A DNA stretch of 64,000 nucleotides from Flavobacterium marginilacus (GTDB taxonomy: Bacteria; Bacteroidota; Bacteroidia; Flavobacteriales; Flavobacteriaceae), in NCBI RefSeq assembly GCF_026870155.1, contig NZ_CP113975.1, forward strand, positions 806,001 through 870,000, written 5' to 3'. A program made the translations under genes and the position numbers. Shown one piece after another: positions 51,902-63,400 of the stretch; the first letter of the stretch is position 1; each line of letters starts with the position of its first letter. The notes under the pieces were generated by a model, which made no database searches, had not been told where the DNA came from, and saw nothing but the letters and a program-made list of their open reading frames with translations.

Positions 51902-54900
51902 ATGAAACATATTTACCTGCTATTTTGTTTATTTCCTTTATTTGTTTTTAGTCAAGATCTTTCTGCGGATTATAGCATATATCCCAAAACTTTTAGTAAA
52001 ATAGCTAATGTTGCTAAAAAGTCAGCAATCTCACCTTTTCAATTTTGCGATACAGACAGTGATGGAATTGTTTCCATAAATCTGGAAGACTTAAAAAACC
52101 GTGCATTAGATGCTAATTCGTCTCAAATAATTGCAGAATCGGGTATTTATATAGGCACAAGTTCAGGCGAAATACAATTAGTTACTAATTTAACAACAAA
52201 TCCTTCTAAAATAAAGGTATGCTCTAATTCGATTGTGCCAATATTTGATATTGCCTATAATCAAAACGGAGATACATATGTTTCTTATCAATCTAATATT
52301 TACAAAATAAATAAAACAGACTGTAGTGTTGTAAATATATATACTTCTAATGTAATAGGTAATATTAATTCCCTGTCATTCGATAGACAGTCTAATATTT
52401 ATTTTGGTGGCTCCAGTTCAAGTGTATATCGTCTCAATAATGGAAACTATAATCAAGCAAATTTATGGCATGATTTTGTTTTTGGCAGTGCAGCCGGTGA
52501 TTTTGTGATGTATGGCGATAAAATGTATATCGCTTGGAATAATTATAGTATTGGAAAATGTCAGCTTTATGAAGTGACTGTTGATAATAATATGAATTAT
52601 GTTTCGCATAAAGTTCTGGGGAATCTGCCAAATGAAACATACGGTTTAGCCAGTGAATTAGGCAGTTTATATGGTGTTACATCAAATCAGTTATTTAGGA
52701 TAAAAATCAATTCAGATTCTATCTATAATGAAGTTATTTTAAATAATGATTTTTCGAGTGGAGCATGGTATGGAGCAGCAGGGAAAAACGAAACTGTAGC
52801 TTTTGATGTAAAAGTCTATGAAACAGCTGCTGATGCACAAAATCAAGTGAATGCACTGCCGTCCACTTGGAACAATACAATTCCAGGCGGACAAACAGTA
52901 TATGCCGTTATTAATAACTCAGTCAATCAGCAGTCTCAAATTGTACCAGTCGATATAAAAATAGGATTTTCGCCATCATATACAAATCCAAAAAACATTG
53001 AACATTGTGAATTTGATACTAATGCATCTCTTTTTGATATTAATCAGACTGTTTCTGAGATTATTGGGTCGCAAACCAATGTGACAGTCAGTTTTCATAA
53101 ATCAGAAATTGATGCAAAGAATAACAGTAATCCATTGCCGAGCCTTTATACCATAAGCGGGAAAAATGCAAAAGTATATTTCAGAGTAACAAATGCATCA
53201 ACAGGCTGTTTTTCTGTTTCTAGTTTTGATTTAATCATAAAAGAATCTCCGGTTTTTACAATACCAAAAGATATTTCAATCTGCGATATATTTCCTTTAA
53301 ATTTTAATCTTAGGGCTCTTGAATCTGAGATTATAGGAAATCAGTCTAATTTGAAAGTGACTTTTTATAGTTCTAATGCCGATGCTTTAAATAACAGCAA
53401 TTCATTACCAGATATCTCAGTTTTTAATAGTAATCCTAATTCTATTTATTTTAGAGTAACAAATCCATCAACAGGCTGTTTTGTAGTTTCACGTTTTAAT
53501 TTGGCTATAAACCAGCCGCCGGTTTTTACGACACCAAAAGATATTTCAGCTTGTGGTATATTTCCTTTGAGCTTCAATCTTAGAGCAGTTGAATCTGAGA
53601 TTATAGGGAATCAATCTGGTTTAAAAGTGGCTTTTTATGGATCTAATGCCGATGCTTTAAATAACAGCAATTCGTTACCAGATATATATGCTTTTAATAG
53701 TAATCCTAATTCTATTTATTTTAGAGTAACTAATGTGTTAACTGGATGTTTTTCAATTTCAAGTTTTAATTTAGCTTTAAATGAAACTCCAGTTTTTACA
53801 ATACCGAAGGATATTTCAATCTGCGATAGATTTCCTTTAAATTTTAATTTTAAGACTGTTGAATCTGAGATTATAGGAAATCAATCTGGTTTAAAAGTGA
53901 CTTTTTATGCGTCTAATACAGATGTTTTAAATAACAGTAATTCTTTATCAGACATATATGCTTTTAACAGTAATCCTAATTCTATTTATTTTAGAGTAAC
54001 AAATCCATTAACGGGCTGTTTTGTGGTTTCGCGTTTTAATTTAGTTATAAACCAGCTGCCGGTTTTTACAATACCAAAAGACATTTCAGTTTGTGGTATA
54101 TTTCCTTTGAGCTTCAATCTTAGAGCAGTTGAATCTGAGATTATTGGGAATCAATCTGGTTTAAAAGTGACTTTTTATGCGTCTAATGCCGATGCTTTAA
54201 ATAACAGTAATTCGTTACCAGATGTCTCAGTTTTTAATAGTAATCCTAAAGCTATTTTTTTTAGAGTAACAAATCTGTCAACAGACTGTTTTTCAGTTTC
54301 CAGTTTCAATTTAGATTTAAATGAAACTCCAGTTTTTACGATACCAAAAGATATTTCAATCTGCGATAGATTCCCTTTAAATTTTAATCTTAAAGCTGTT
54401 GAACCCGATATTATAGGGAATCAGTCTAATTTAAAAGTGACTTTTTATGAATCTGAATCGGATGCTTTAAATAACAGTAATTCGTTACCAGATATATATG
54501 CTTTTAATAGTAATCCTAATTTTATTTATTTTAGAGTAACTAATGTGTTAACTGGATGTTTTCTGGTATCTAAATTTGGATTTAATTTGAATTTTAGAGC
54601 TGTTTTTTCTAATCCTAAAGATATTATTATTTGTAAATCGCCGAATTCAAATTATAAATTGGACGATTTTGATGCTAAAGCTCAAGAGATTCTAAATGGA
54701 CAAAAGGGTACATATAACATTGGTTTTTACAATTCTTATGATGATGCTGTCAATAAAATCAATGAAATAGTTTTTCCATATTATGCTGAGAAAAGTGATA
54801 ATCAGATTTTTTTTAGAATTGAAAATTCAGTTATGAGCAGCTGTTTTGATGTAGGTTCTTTTTTTATTTATTTAAGAGCAGAAAGTCAAAATGCGAATAT

Positions 54901-55357
54901 TCCTTTTTCAATAAAAACTAGTGATTGGAAAAGCGAAAAAAATGAAATAGAAATTTTAGCATCTGGTAATTATGAATATTCTATGGATGGTTTAACATAT
55001 CAGGATATACCTGTTTTTAAAGATTTACTGCCTGGAGAATACCAAATTTTTATCAGGGATAAAGATAATTGTTCTGTAATCAGGGATAAGGTTTTTTTAA
55101 TGATGTATCGAAATTTTTTCACACCTAATGGTGATGGAATAAATGATTATTGGAATATTATAGCTTCTGCTGGCGGTGCCAGTGTAAAGATTGTGATATA
55201 TGATAGATATGGCAAGATTATGACGAGTCTAAAAGGTGACAGTATGGGTTGGGATGGTAATTATAATAACAATCCGATGCCTTCCTCGGATTATTGGTTT
55301 GAATTAATTACAGAAGAAGGAAAGAAACTTAAAGGACATTTCTCTTTGAAAAGATAA
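51902..55357 (+). CDS. Type IX-secreted repeat protein (type B sorting domain)
   Basis: 1151 residues from ATG 51902; the in-frame TTG at 51887 is less likely. Signal peptide MKHIYLLFCLFPLFVFSQ. The N-terminal part (about 50-310) looks like a beta-propeller (IYIGTSSGEIQ, DIAYNQNGDTYVSY, YGLASELGSLYGV). Then come about seven 90-residue beta modules (about 365-1000), five of them almost identical, and a C-terminal type B sorting domain (about 1070-1151: FFTPNGDGINDYWNI, YDRYGKI, WDGNYNNNPMPSSDYWF, GHFSLKR). It should be exported by T9SS and stay on or leave the cell surface; the ligand is unknown. Confidence 0.9.
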   Translation: MKHIYLLFCLFPLFVFSQDLSADYSIYPKTFSKIANVAKKSAISPFQFCDTDSDGIVSINLEDLKNRALDANSSQIIAESGIYIGTSSGEIQLVTNLTTNPSKIKVCSNSIVPIFDIAYNQNGDTYVSYQSNIYKINKTDCSVVNIYTSNVIGNINSLSFDRQSNIYFGGSSSSVYRLNNGNYNQANLWHDFVFGSAAGDFVMYGDKMYIAWNNYSIGKCQLYEVTVDNNMNYVSHKVLGNLPNETYGLASELGSLYGVTSNQLFRIKINSDSIYNEVILNNDFSSGAWYGAAGKNETVAFDVKVYETAADAQNQVNALPSTWNNTIPGGQTVYAVINNSVNQQSQIVPVDIKIGFSPSYTNPKNIEHCEFDTNASLFDINQTVSEIIGSQTNVTVSFHKSEIDAKNNSNPLPSLYTISGKNAKVYFRVTNASTGCFSVSSFDLIIKESPVFTIPKDISICDIFPLNFNLRALESEIIGNQSNLKVTFYSSNADALNNSNSLPDISVFNSNPNSIYFRVTNPSTGCFVVSRFNLAINQPPVFTTPKDISACGIFPLSFNLRAVESEIIGNQSGLKVAFYGSNADALNNSNSLPDIYAFNSNPNSIYFRVTNVLTGCFSISSFNLALNETPVFTIPKDISICDRFPLNFNFKTVESEIIGNQSGLKVTFYASNTDVLNNSNSLSDIYAFNSNPNSIYFRVTNPLTGCFVVSRFNLVINQLPVFTIPKDISVCGIFPLSFNLRAVESEIIGNQSGLKVTFYASNADALNNSNSLPDVSVFNSNPKAIFFRVTNLSTDCFSVSSFNLDLNETPVFTIPKDISICDRFPLNFNLKAVEPDIIGNQSNLKVTFYESESDALNNSNSLPDIYAFNSNPNFIYFRVTNVLTGCFLVSKFGFNLNFRAVFSNPKDIIICKSPNSNYKLDDFDAKAQEILNGQKGTYNIGFYNSYDDAVNKINEIVFPYYAEKSDNQIFFRIENSVMSSCFDVGSFFIYLRAESQNANIPFSIKTSDWKSEKNEIEILASGNYEYSMDGLTYQDIPVFKDLLPGEYQIFIRDKDNCSVIRDKVFLMMYRNFFTPNGDGINDYWNIIASAGGASVKIVIYDRYGKIMTSLKGDSMGWDGNYNNNPMPSSDYWFELITEEGKKLKGHFSLKR
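53249..54598 (+). repeat. Five tandem 270-bp coding repeats in an ABABA order
   Basis: Units start at 53249, 53519, 53789, 54059 and 54329, each encoding PVFT.PKDIS.C...PL.FN...VE.EIIGNQS.LKV.FY...D.LNNSNSLPD. Units 1, 3 and 5 read CD(I/R)FPLNFN, units 2 and 4 read CGIFPLSFNLRAVE. The tails alternate SRFNL.INQ and SSFNL.LNET. The near-identical DNA shows recent duplication of a 540-bp pair. Confidence 0.9.
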
Positions 55358-55389
55358 ACTATTGAAAAGTATTGACTGACTAAAAATTT

Positions 55390-55421
55390 AAAAACCGTTA
55401 CATCACTGAAACGGTTTTTTT
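55390..55421 (+). terminator. Terminator of the type IX-secreted protein gene
   Basis: AAAAACCGTT (55390-55399) and AACGGTTTTT (55410-55419), T-run after. Confidence 0.8.
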
Positions 55422-55499
55422 GTTTGTAACCACATTCGATTATTATTTCTTCTCTTTTAGAATAATTAAAAATCGAAATCAGGCTGCATAAGAAAAGTA

Positions 55500-56489
55500 T
55501 CAGTCATTATAAGTATCAAATAAATACTGCAGTGTGTCGTTGATATTATTGGCTTTTATAGTTGGATATTTTATGTGGGAATCGAGCCAGTTTTCGATTA
55601 TTAAATGAAAATCATCACCTATTTCATAAAGCACAGGAACGCCCATTTTTTTGAGTGCTGCGGCATTGCATTCCTGTTCATAGTGCTGTCTGATTGGAAT
55701 CGAAAGTATTTTTTTGCCAAGATATAAAGCTTCAGCAGGAGTTTCAAATCCTCCGCCAGTGATAATTCCTTCGCAGTTAATCAGGCTTTTGTTAAAGAGG
55801 TCTTTACTGACGGGATAATACGTCACATTTTTTATAGTATGTTTGTTTTTTGTTTCTTCCAAAAACCAATGAAACTTTAAATTAGGAAGTTTATTGAATG
55901 TTTTTTCCAAACAGTCTTTTTGAAATGAAGGAAGATAAACTGTAATATGGTCTTTGTTTTTTGGATCGGCATTTACGATTTCGTCTTTGATGACGGGAGG
56001 ATAAATAAAATCATCGTACTTATCAAAATGCAGTCCGATGTTTTTAGGAGACGGTGCATAATGTTTCAGAATCATTTCTCCCATCATACTTTTCTTTTCG
56101 GGTCTTGGAGTATTTGGCGAAATAAAACTGGCTTGGTGTCCAAATTGTATTGAGTTCACTTTCTGCAGTTTGGAAGCTAATGAGGTAATGGAATCAAAAT
56201 CATTAATGACAACATCATAATTTTTTAGCGGTAAAGCATTGGCATCGTCATAAATTTGCTTTGGTTTTATGTTTTTGGCAATATCCCAGTAATTTAAACC
56301 TCCGCATTTGCTGTAATGAAGGCTGCAGCCGGCGCTTCTGAATTTTATGGGTAAATCGATGTCCAGAGTTGCATTGTTGCCGCTTAGAAAAAAATCGACT
56401 TCTCCAAATTTTTGCAGATAAGGATATAATTGTATGGCTCTGCTGATGTGGCCGTTTCCTGTTGCCTGTATTGCGTAAAATATTTTCAT
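55500..56489 (-). CDS. MurG-like glycosyltransferase
   Basis: 329 residues, GT-B fold. N-terminal glycine loop AIQATGNGHISRAIQL, and a C-terminal nucleotide-sugar site GIITGGGFETPAEALYLGKKILSIP. Flavobacterial relatives are annotated simply as glycosyltransferase; the substrate may be a lipid-linked sugar. Downstream of, and 15 bp from, the LpxH-like gene on the same strand, so the two likely form one operon in envelope lipid or glycan synthesis. Confidence 0.82.
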   Translation of the reverse strand: MKIFYAIQATGNGHISRAIQLYPYLQKFGEVDFFLSGNNATLDIDLPIKFRSAGCSLHYSKCGGLNYWDIAKNIKPKQIYDDANALPLKNYDVVINDFDSITSLASKLQKVNSIQFGHQASFISPNTPRPEKKSMMGEMILKHYAPSPKNIGLHFDKYDDFIYPPVIKDEIVNADPKNKDHITVYLPSFQKDCLEKTFNKLPNLKFHWFLEETKNKHTIKNVTYYPVSKDLFNKSLINCEGIITGGGFETPAEALYLGKKILSIPIRQHYEQECNAAALKKMGVPVLYEIGDDFHLIIENWLDSHIKYPTIKANNINDTLQYLFDTYND

Positions 56490-56504
56490 TGTTAGCTTTT
56501 TAGG

Positions 56505-57320
56505 TTATGAAAGAATTTTGTTGACAATGTCATTTACTTCTTTGTCTTCAGATAAATCGGGGTCTTTGTAATGTTCTTTTTTATAATGGTAAAGGCTCCA
56601 TTTTCCTTTTTTATATTCTAATGAAGTAAGGTTTTCTATCCAGTCGCCGCTATTCAGATACAATACTTTTCCGTGTTCATTTTCAATTTCTTTCATTTGT
56701 GGTTTGTGAATATGTCCGCAGACTACGTAACTGTATTTTTTTTGGATGGCTATTTCGGCAGCTGTGGTTTCAAAATTGGAAACAAAAGAAACCGCTTTTT
56801 TGACGCTGTCTTTGATCATTTTGGAGTAGCTTCTTTTTTCTTTGCCCAAAAGTTCCAGAAACCAATTAATCAAACTGTTAATCAGAATCAATAAATCATA
56901 GCCTTTCCCGCCAAGTTTGGCTAGTATTTTGGCATAGCCTTTGGTTGAAGAATCAAATACATCTCCGTGGAAAATCCAGGTTTTTTTGCCGTCCAAATCA
57001 AGAATGATTTTGTCTAATAATTCGAAATTGCCCAAAATAAAGTCTGAGTATTTTCGTAAAGTTTCATCGTGGTTTCCAGTAATGTAAATAACCCGAGTGC
57101 CTTGATTGGACATTTTTATGATTTGTCTTAAAACATTCATGTGGGCAACGGGAAAGTAACTTTTGGTAAAACTCCAGATATCGATGATGTCACCGTTTAA
57201 AATCAATGTCTGAGGATTTATTGATTTTAAATACTGCAATAATTCTTTGGCTTGACATCCGTAAGTGCCTAAGTGAACATCGCTTATAACAACTAAGGGG
57301 ATTTTTCTTCGTCTTTTCAT
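56505..57320 (-). CDS. UDP-2,3-diacylglucosamine diphosphatase-like metallophosphoesterase
   Basis: 271 residues. Calcineurin-type motifs in order: ISDVHLGTYG, LNGDIIDIW, ITGNHDETLR, IFHGDVFD, and VVCGHIHKPQ. The arrangement fits the LpxH-like branch common in Bacteroidetes that would cut UDP-diacylglucosamine in lipid A synthesis. Co-oriented with the glycosyltransferase gene; the first gene of that pair. Confidence 0.82.
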   Translation of the reverse strand: MKRRRKIPLVVISDVHLGTYGCQAKELLQYLKSINPQTLILNGDIIDIWSFTKSYFPVAHMNVLRQIIKMSNQGTRVIYITGNHDETLRKYSDFILGNFELLDKIILDLDGKKTWIFHGDVFDSSTKGYAKILAKLGGKGYDLLILINSLINWFLELLGKEKRSYSKMIKDSVKKAVSFVSNFETTAAEIAIQKKYSYVVCGHIHKPQMKEIENEHGKVLYLNSGDWIENLTSLEYKKGKWSLYHYKKEHYKDPDLSEDKEVNDIVNKILS

Positions 57321-57385
57321 TTTTAGTTTTTACGAAAGTAAAACCGCTATGTTATCCCAATGTGTTTTTAGTATTATTTGTGTAT

Positions 57386-57424
57386 AAAAAATCCATCTCG
57401 TTAAATTTAACGAGACGGATTTTT
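57386..57424 (-). terminator. Terminator of the alpha-2-macroglobulin gene
   Basis: AAAATCC, ATCTCGTTAAA and the matching TTTAACGAGA, GGATTTT form a long stem with one internal mismatch, T-rich on both sides. It separates the 57443 gene from the LpxH-like gene. Confidence 0.75.
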
Positions 57425-57442
57425 AATTGAATGAAGAATTTT

Positions 57443-60400
57443 CTAATTTTTTACATTCACCCGAATTCCTTTAGTATGACTCGTATATTCAGGAGCATAC
57501 ATACTATCAATCGTTGAAATTCCATTGGAGAAATTTCCTGTGTTATTTACCCGAATATCATATTCTAAAATATATGTTCCTTTGTTTATCTGGTCAAAAA
57601 AGAAATGAGTTGCAACATCTTTGGTGCTTCTGTAAAAGCCCAAACCGCCTTTGTATTCATAGCCCGAAAGCACATCAACAGGCTCAAAACAGGAAGCTCG
57701 CATATCTTTCAAGTGAACAAATTCCATATCCTCTTTGGCAGAAATTATTAATCGGACAGTAACTAAATCACCAATTTTCAATTTATTCTTGGCTGTTATT
57801 TTTTGCAGTTCAGAACCTTTGTCTGTGTTTTTCTTGATATATAATTCTTTGGCAACCGATAAATTAGTTCCCGAATTGTTTTTGATTTTATCCAAATCTT
57901 CAAAATACTGCCAATACAAACCTCCAAAACCTGGAACTGTTGATTTGTTTTGAATAGAAACTGAAGCCATTTCTTTTTTGATTTCATTCGCTTTCCAACT
58001 CAGTTTGATATAACCAGTTTCGGCTTCTTTTTCGTTTCCAGCTAGTTTTTTGGTCAGGATTTTTTCATCTCCAATTTTGATAAAGGTGTTGTCTTTTACA
58101 CTCAGCCAGTCGGTTCCCTGCATTAATAACGCATAGACAGCCTCGGTGGTGGATTTTGTGGTGGGCCAGTTTTTGGTCTGTTTGTTTTTTAATAACCAAA
58201 CTTTCATCGCATCGACAGATTTCGTGTCGTTATCCACTTCGGCGAAAGCTTCAATCAGCAGAGCCTGCGTTTCAATTGGCGCCTGATACCAATACCAGCC
58301 TGGCTTATTTGCAATCCAGTACATTCCCCAATCTTCATTGTTCGAAGCGGTTTCTTTTAAGCTTTCGATGATTTTTTTGGCAGATGATGTTTCGCCAAAA
58401 CGATTCAGTACCAAAGCCGTCATTCCTTTTTCATACAAAGAATAGTTTAGCCAATCTTTTTTAGCTGTTTCTAAATACAGTTTTGTTGCTTTCTTCAAAG
58501 TATCGTTTAATGGATAATCTTTTAAATAAAAACTGCGGGTGTATAAATAATGCAGATCAGAATATGGGTTTATCCAAATCAATTTATCTGTTTTCTTTAA
58601 GTTTTTGGTTCTCGTTTTGTGGTATTCCAAAAATTTGCTGTCAATGAACGGAATACCTTTTTCTGAAATTGAATCTATTTTTTCAATGGTTTCATCATTT
58701 GAATTTAATTTTGCCAAATGGCCTAACCCCGCCAAAATATGTCTAGTAATGTATTCGTTTTCGTCGCTTCCGTCAAACCATGGAAATCCTCCCGAGGTTT
58801 TTTGTTTTTGTTTTAATTTATCAAAAGCTGCCTGTTGCGAAGTTTTCATTTTTTCTAAATCAAAGAGCAGAGCTAGATTTTTCTTTTTTTCGTCTTCGTT
58901 TTGAGCGTCGTTTAACCAAGGTGTTTCAGCAAGAATAATCGATTTTAATTCTTCGTTTTCTTCCAGTTTGGAATTTAATTTTCCGTTTTTTCTCCAGGTT
59001 TCAAAAAGCTCGGCGATTTTTGGATTACTGGAAATGATCTCCGAAGCCAAAGCATTTGCATAAAAACGGGCAAAAATCTGTTCGGCGCATTCGTGTTCGT
59101 ATTCCATCAGATAAGGCAGGGACTGAATTGCAAGCCAAGTTGGATTTGAAGTGTATTCCAGTGTAAACTGATGATTTTTTAAAGTACTTGAATTATTGTT
59201 TTTTAAATTCTCAAACGTGTATTCTTTCTTCGAATTTCCGCGGACCCAAATCGGTATGCTTTCGGTCACTAGCATATTATTGGTCAAGACAGGCAGAATG
59301 TTTTCTTCCCCATCCGAAAAATTGCCGGCTTTTGCCAAAACTTTGTATTGAACACCCTGCAATCCTTCAGGAATATAGATTTTCCAGCTCACTGTTGTAT
59401 TGCCATAAGCAGGAATTGTGAAGTTTTTTACGGTATTGGTATTGTTCATTTTGGCATCGATGGCCTGCATCGTTGTGGTGTCAAAAAGTTGGAGAACTGC
59501 GATTCCGGTTTTGGCTTCATTGGTAACATTCGACACTTTTGTCGTGATTACGATGCTGTCTTTTTCTCTGAAGAACCTTGGAAAGTTTGGCGTTACCATT
59601 AAATCTTTTTGAGTAATGGTTGTTTTTTCGAGATAGCCGGAAACCGCATCTTTGTTGTGCGCCAATAAACGGAGTTTCCAAGCTGTCAAAGCTTCGGGAG
59701 AGGTGAAATTAAAGCTCACGTTTCCTTTGGAGTCTGTTTTTAAGTTAGGATAAAAGAAAGCGGTTTCCGAGAGATTTTTTCTGGCTTTTACTTGGGTTAA
59801 GGCTTCTAGTGCTTTTTTGGTTGTGATAATTATGACGCCGTTTGCTCCTTTTTCTCCATAAATTTTTTTAATATCTTCGTCTTTTAGGACATCAATTGAA
59901 ATAACTTCTGAAGATTTGAGGTTTTTGATATTATCGGCAATTTCGCCATCAATTACATATAAAGGTTCTTTTCCAGGAGTTGAATTAGCTCCTTTAATTA
60001 GAATGTTGGTAAATCTATCCTTGTAGTCATCTTGTATTCCCGCTAAACTATGTACGCTGTTGTCCTCTTCGATTACCTCTCTTGAAGTCACACCGGTTAA
60101 GTATGTTTTTTTTTGGATGCCATAATCGACAACAACAGCTTCATATAAGTTATCGCTAGATGCTTTTAATTGTGTCGTGATTGTTTTTGATGTAATTTTC
60201 ACTTCTTTTGTGGCATAACCAACGTGGATAAATGTAAGTACTTCTCCAATATTAGCTGTTATTTCATAATATCCGTCCAAATCAGTTGTTGCGCTTACTT
60301 GTTTTCCTTTTGCAAATACAGTTACACCTGACAGAGGGCCTTCTTTATCAGATACAATCCCCGAAATCATTTTTGAATTCAAAGGTTTTTTTTCTTTTTT

Positions 60401-63400
60401 TTCTAATTGTTTTAGGTACTCTAGGTATAGTGATGGATTGTAGGCTGAATTAATATCAAAACCAAACCACATTAATGAAGTTGCTTCATTTTGAACATTT
60501 AGGGGATATGAATTTTGATTCAAATTTCTTAAAAAAGAATTGGCCGTTTCAAATCCCAAGTTTGTTTTAAAATTGATATAATTGTAATAGCCATAATTGT
60601 AATAGTTAGCATTTAAATTATCCCAGTCTTGTTTTGCAAATTGATCCAAGGAACTATCATACATCGAAGCGAGAATTTCGGCTTCTTTTGCGGTGTTTTT
60701 GGCTTTCAGCTGAAAACTCCAATTTTCATTACTTCCTGGTTCTATTTTATTTCTGAAACTTTTGACTAAAAATTCCAAATTTAATTCGTCTTTGGATAAA
60801 TCAATATCGATGTCACTATTGAAATTTTGATTATCAAACAAACACTGAATACCAATTTTTATGGATTTTTCAAATTCTGTTTTAATTGGAACTTTGACTA
60901 ATAATTCGCCATTTTGTAAAAGATGGTTTTCCTCAAAAAACAGTTTCCTTTGATAATTTCCAGTTACCGAAAGATACAATTCAGGAATTGCCGATGTGAT
61001 TTTTATCAAGGCAAAGCCATCTTTCAGGGCATTTGTGTTTACTTGTTTAATGGTTAACAGTTGACTCGGATTGAATTTGTCTTTGCTTTGGATGATTTGA
61101 AAATCTGCGGAATTTTCAATAAGATTATCGAAAGTGTCCTTAGCAGAAAAGACAACCTTGTAATTCCCAGATTGATAATCAGTGATAAAATCAAGAATTA
61201 GTTTTTTATCTTTTTCGGTGTCTATTTTTTTGGAGAAAACCAAAGACCCAAAGTCTTTTTCTGTTAAAGGTTTTTCATTTTCTTCGAAAGGGAATAATCG
61301 CTCGAAATCGTCATTACTAATAGTTTCGATTTCGGGTTTTGGGAAAACTCTTTTTTTGAATTTGTTTGAAAAGGCGCGGACAAAATAGATTTTAATTTCG
61401 CCTTTGGTAGGCAAAAAATTACCATTGATGTTGGTGCTATTTACACTAATTTGATTATTGCCATCAGTTTCAATTCGTTTAGGAACTTTTGCGCTAAGGA
61501 CTAAATCATAATATCCAACTTTTGTTATAGATTCAGCAGAATGGGTTTCGCCGTTGACATCTGTAATCTTGACTACGATGCGGTAATAGAAAACGGGAAA
61601 TTGTTCTTTTATTACATTTGCATTTGGAGTTGCCACAAATTCAATGTTGAATTTGCCTAGACCGTCTGTTTTTGTTTCGCCAGTGGCTATAGTTTCATTT
61701 TCATACTTATTATAAAAATTGTTAGGATAATCGGTTTGTCGTGTTATCGAATAACTCACTTTTGAGTCCGAGATGTTGCTTCCGGCAAATGCCTTTGCAA
61801 TTCCTTTGACTTTTATGGTTTGGTTAACTTGAAAGATTTCTTTTTGGGAATCAAAAATGATTTCAAATTTTGGACGTTTGTATTCTTCGACCCTAAATGA
61901 AATTTGAGAATGATTTAAATCACCATAACTCCAAAATGGATGTTCTTCTTTGTTTTTATCATAAATAATGTCTTTTTTGTAGTCATCGGGTTTATGGGCT
62001 TCAATGCTGAAATAACCGGTCAATCCATTTTTAGGCAAATCAAATTCTCCTGAAAAAGAACCGAATTCATTGGTCGTGACCACGAAAGATTTGATTTCTT
62101 GGTTCCTGTTTTTGACAATGATTTTAAAAGAGGTGTTGGCTATAACTTTTGTTTCATTAAGTATATTTTTCTGAATCGCAATTCCTTTGTAAAATACGTT
62201 TTGTCCCGGGCGATAAATTGCTCTGTCCAAATAAAATTGAACTTTATTGTTGGTATTTCTTTTGTCTTTTTCAGTATAGTTTGTGTTCTTTCTTATGTAG
62301 TTTCTGTAAAATAGAATTGAATCACCTTCGTGCATTAATTCTAAATTTTCGGATCTATAATCTTCGTTTTTAGTTTTTTCATTGTTATAAATGGCAATAC
62401 CGTTTTTGTCTGTTTTAATCGAAAATGTTGGTGTTTGCACACTTACATTTTCTATTGGTTTTCCTGTTTTTCTGTCCAACACTTGATAGTATTCGTCGTT
62501 TTCTTTTTGCCAAGCCAAAACCGCTAGATTGGAAATCGTAATTGTTTCATAAGCAAAAGCCTTAGCATCGGCATAGGAATCGCTTTCAAAAAAGACGAAA
62601 TAGTTTCCTGTTTCCAATTGAGGCAAGAGTACCTCAGTACTGTATGAAAAATAATCTTTTTTATTTAGGAGTTGAACATCAATAGTTTTAACAGGCTTGT
62701 TTTTTTTGATGATGCTAAATGCAGTAAAGTCATCTTTATTTCGATTTTGAGGAAAAGCAAAAGCTTTGCTCATTTCTTTACTGATTTTGTAGAATGAAAT
62801 TTGTAGTTTATGAACATTTGCATAATTAATTAGTGCACGGGTATTTTCGTTATTGTAACTGAATTTTTGAAGTTGGACAGCTAGAGTTTTAGAATTGAGT
62901 TCCTGTTTTTTTTGGAAAGCTAATTTGTAGGAATTCGAACGATTTTTTATATTAATAATGCTGTCTAGAATCGAAATTGCTTTAATGTTATAATCAGGAT
63001 GGATTTCTTTTGAGGCTAGACTAGAATAAATTTTAGCTTTTTCAAACTGTATTTTTTGTAAAAGGATTTCGTCCTTGGCTTTTTTTTGTAAAGAATTTAG
63101 TATTCTTATCAAATCTTCCTTGGATTTCAAAATATAGGTTTCGCAAAATAGAATGCGCTCCAATTGATTGTCCACTGTTGGAGCATTTGATTCTTGTTTT
63201 TGGTATAGTTCAAGGATTTTTTTTAGAGGTTCATTTTTTATAAAATCCAAATTCAATGTTGTAAAACCATCAGAATTGCCAAAGAAAGCATCTTTAAAAT
63301 TAGTGAAATCATTAGTTCTAATTTCCCATTGATTTATTTTTGACTTGTAGAAAGTGATATATTCTTTTAATAAAAAATTGAAAAGGCTTTCTTTTTTGAA

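Noticed and set aside
53249..54598. CRISPR-like or satellite array
   Set aside because: The repeats are 270 bp, in frame, and encode protein modules of a secreted protein.
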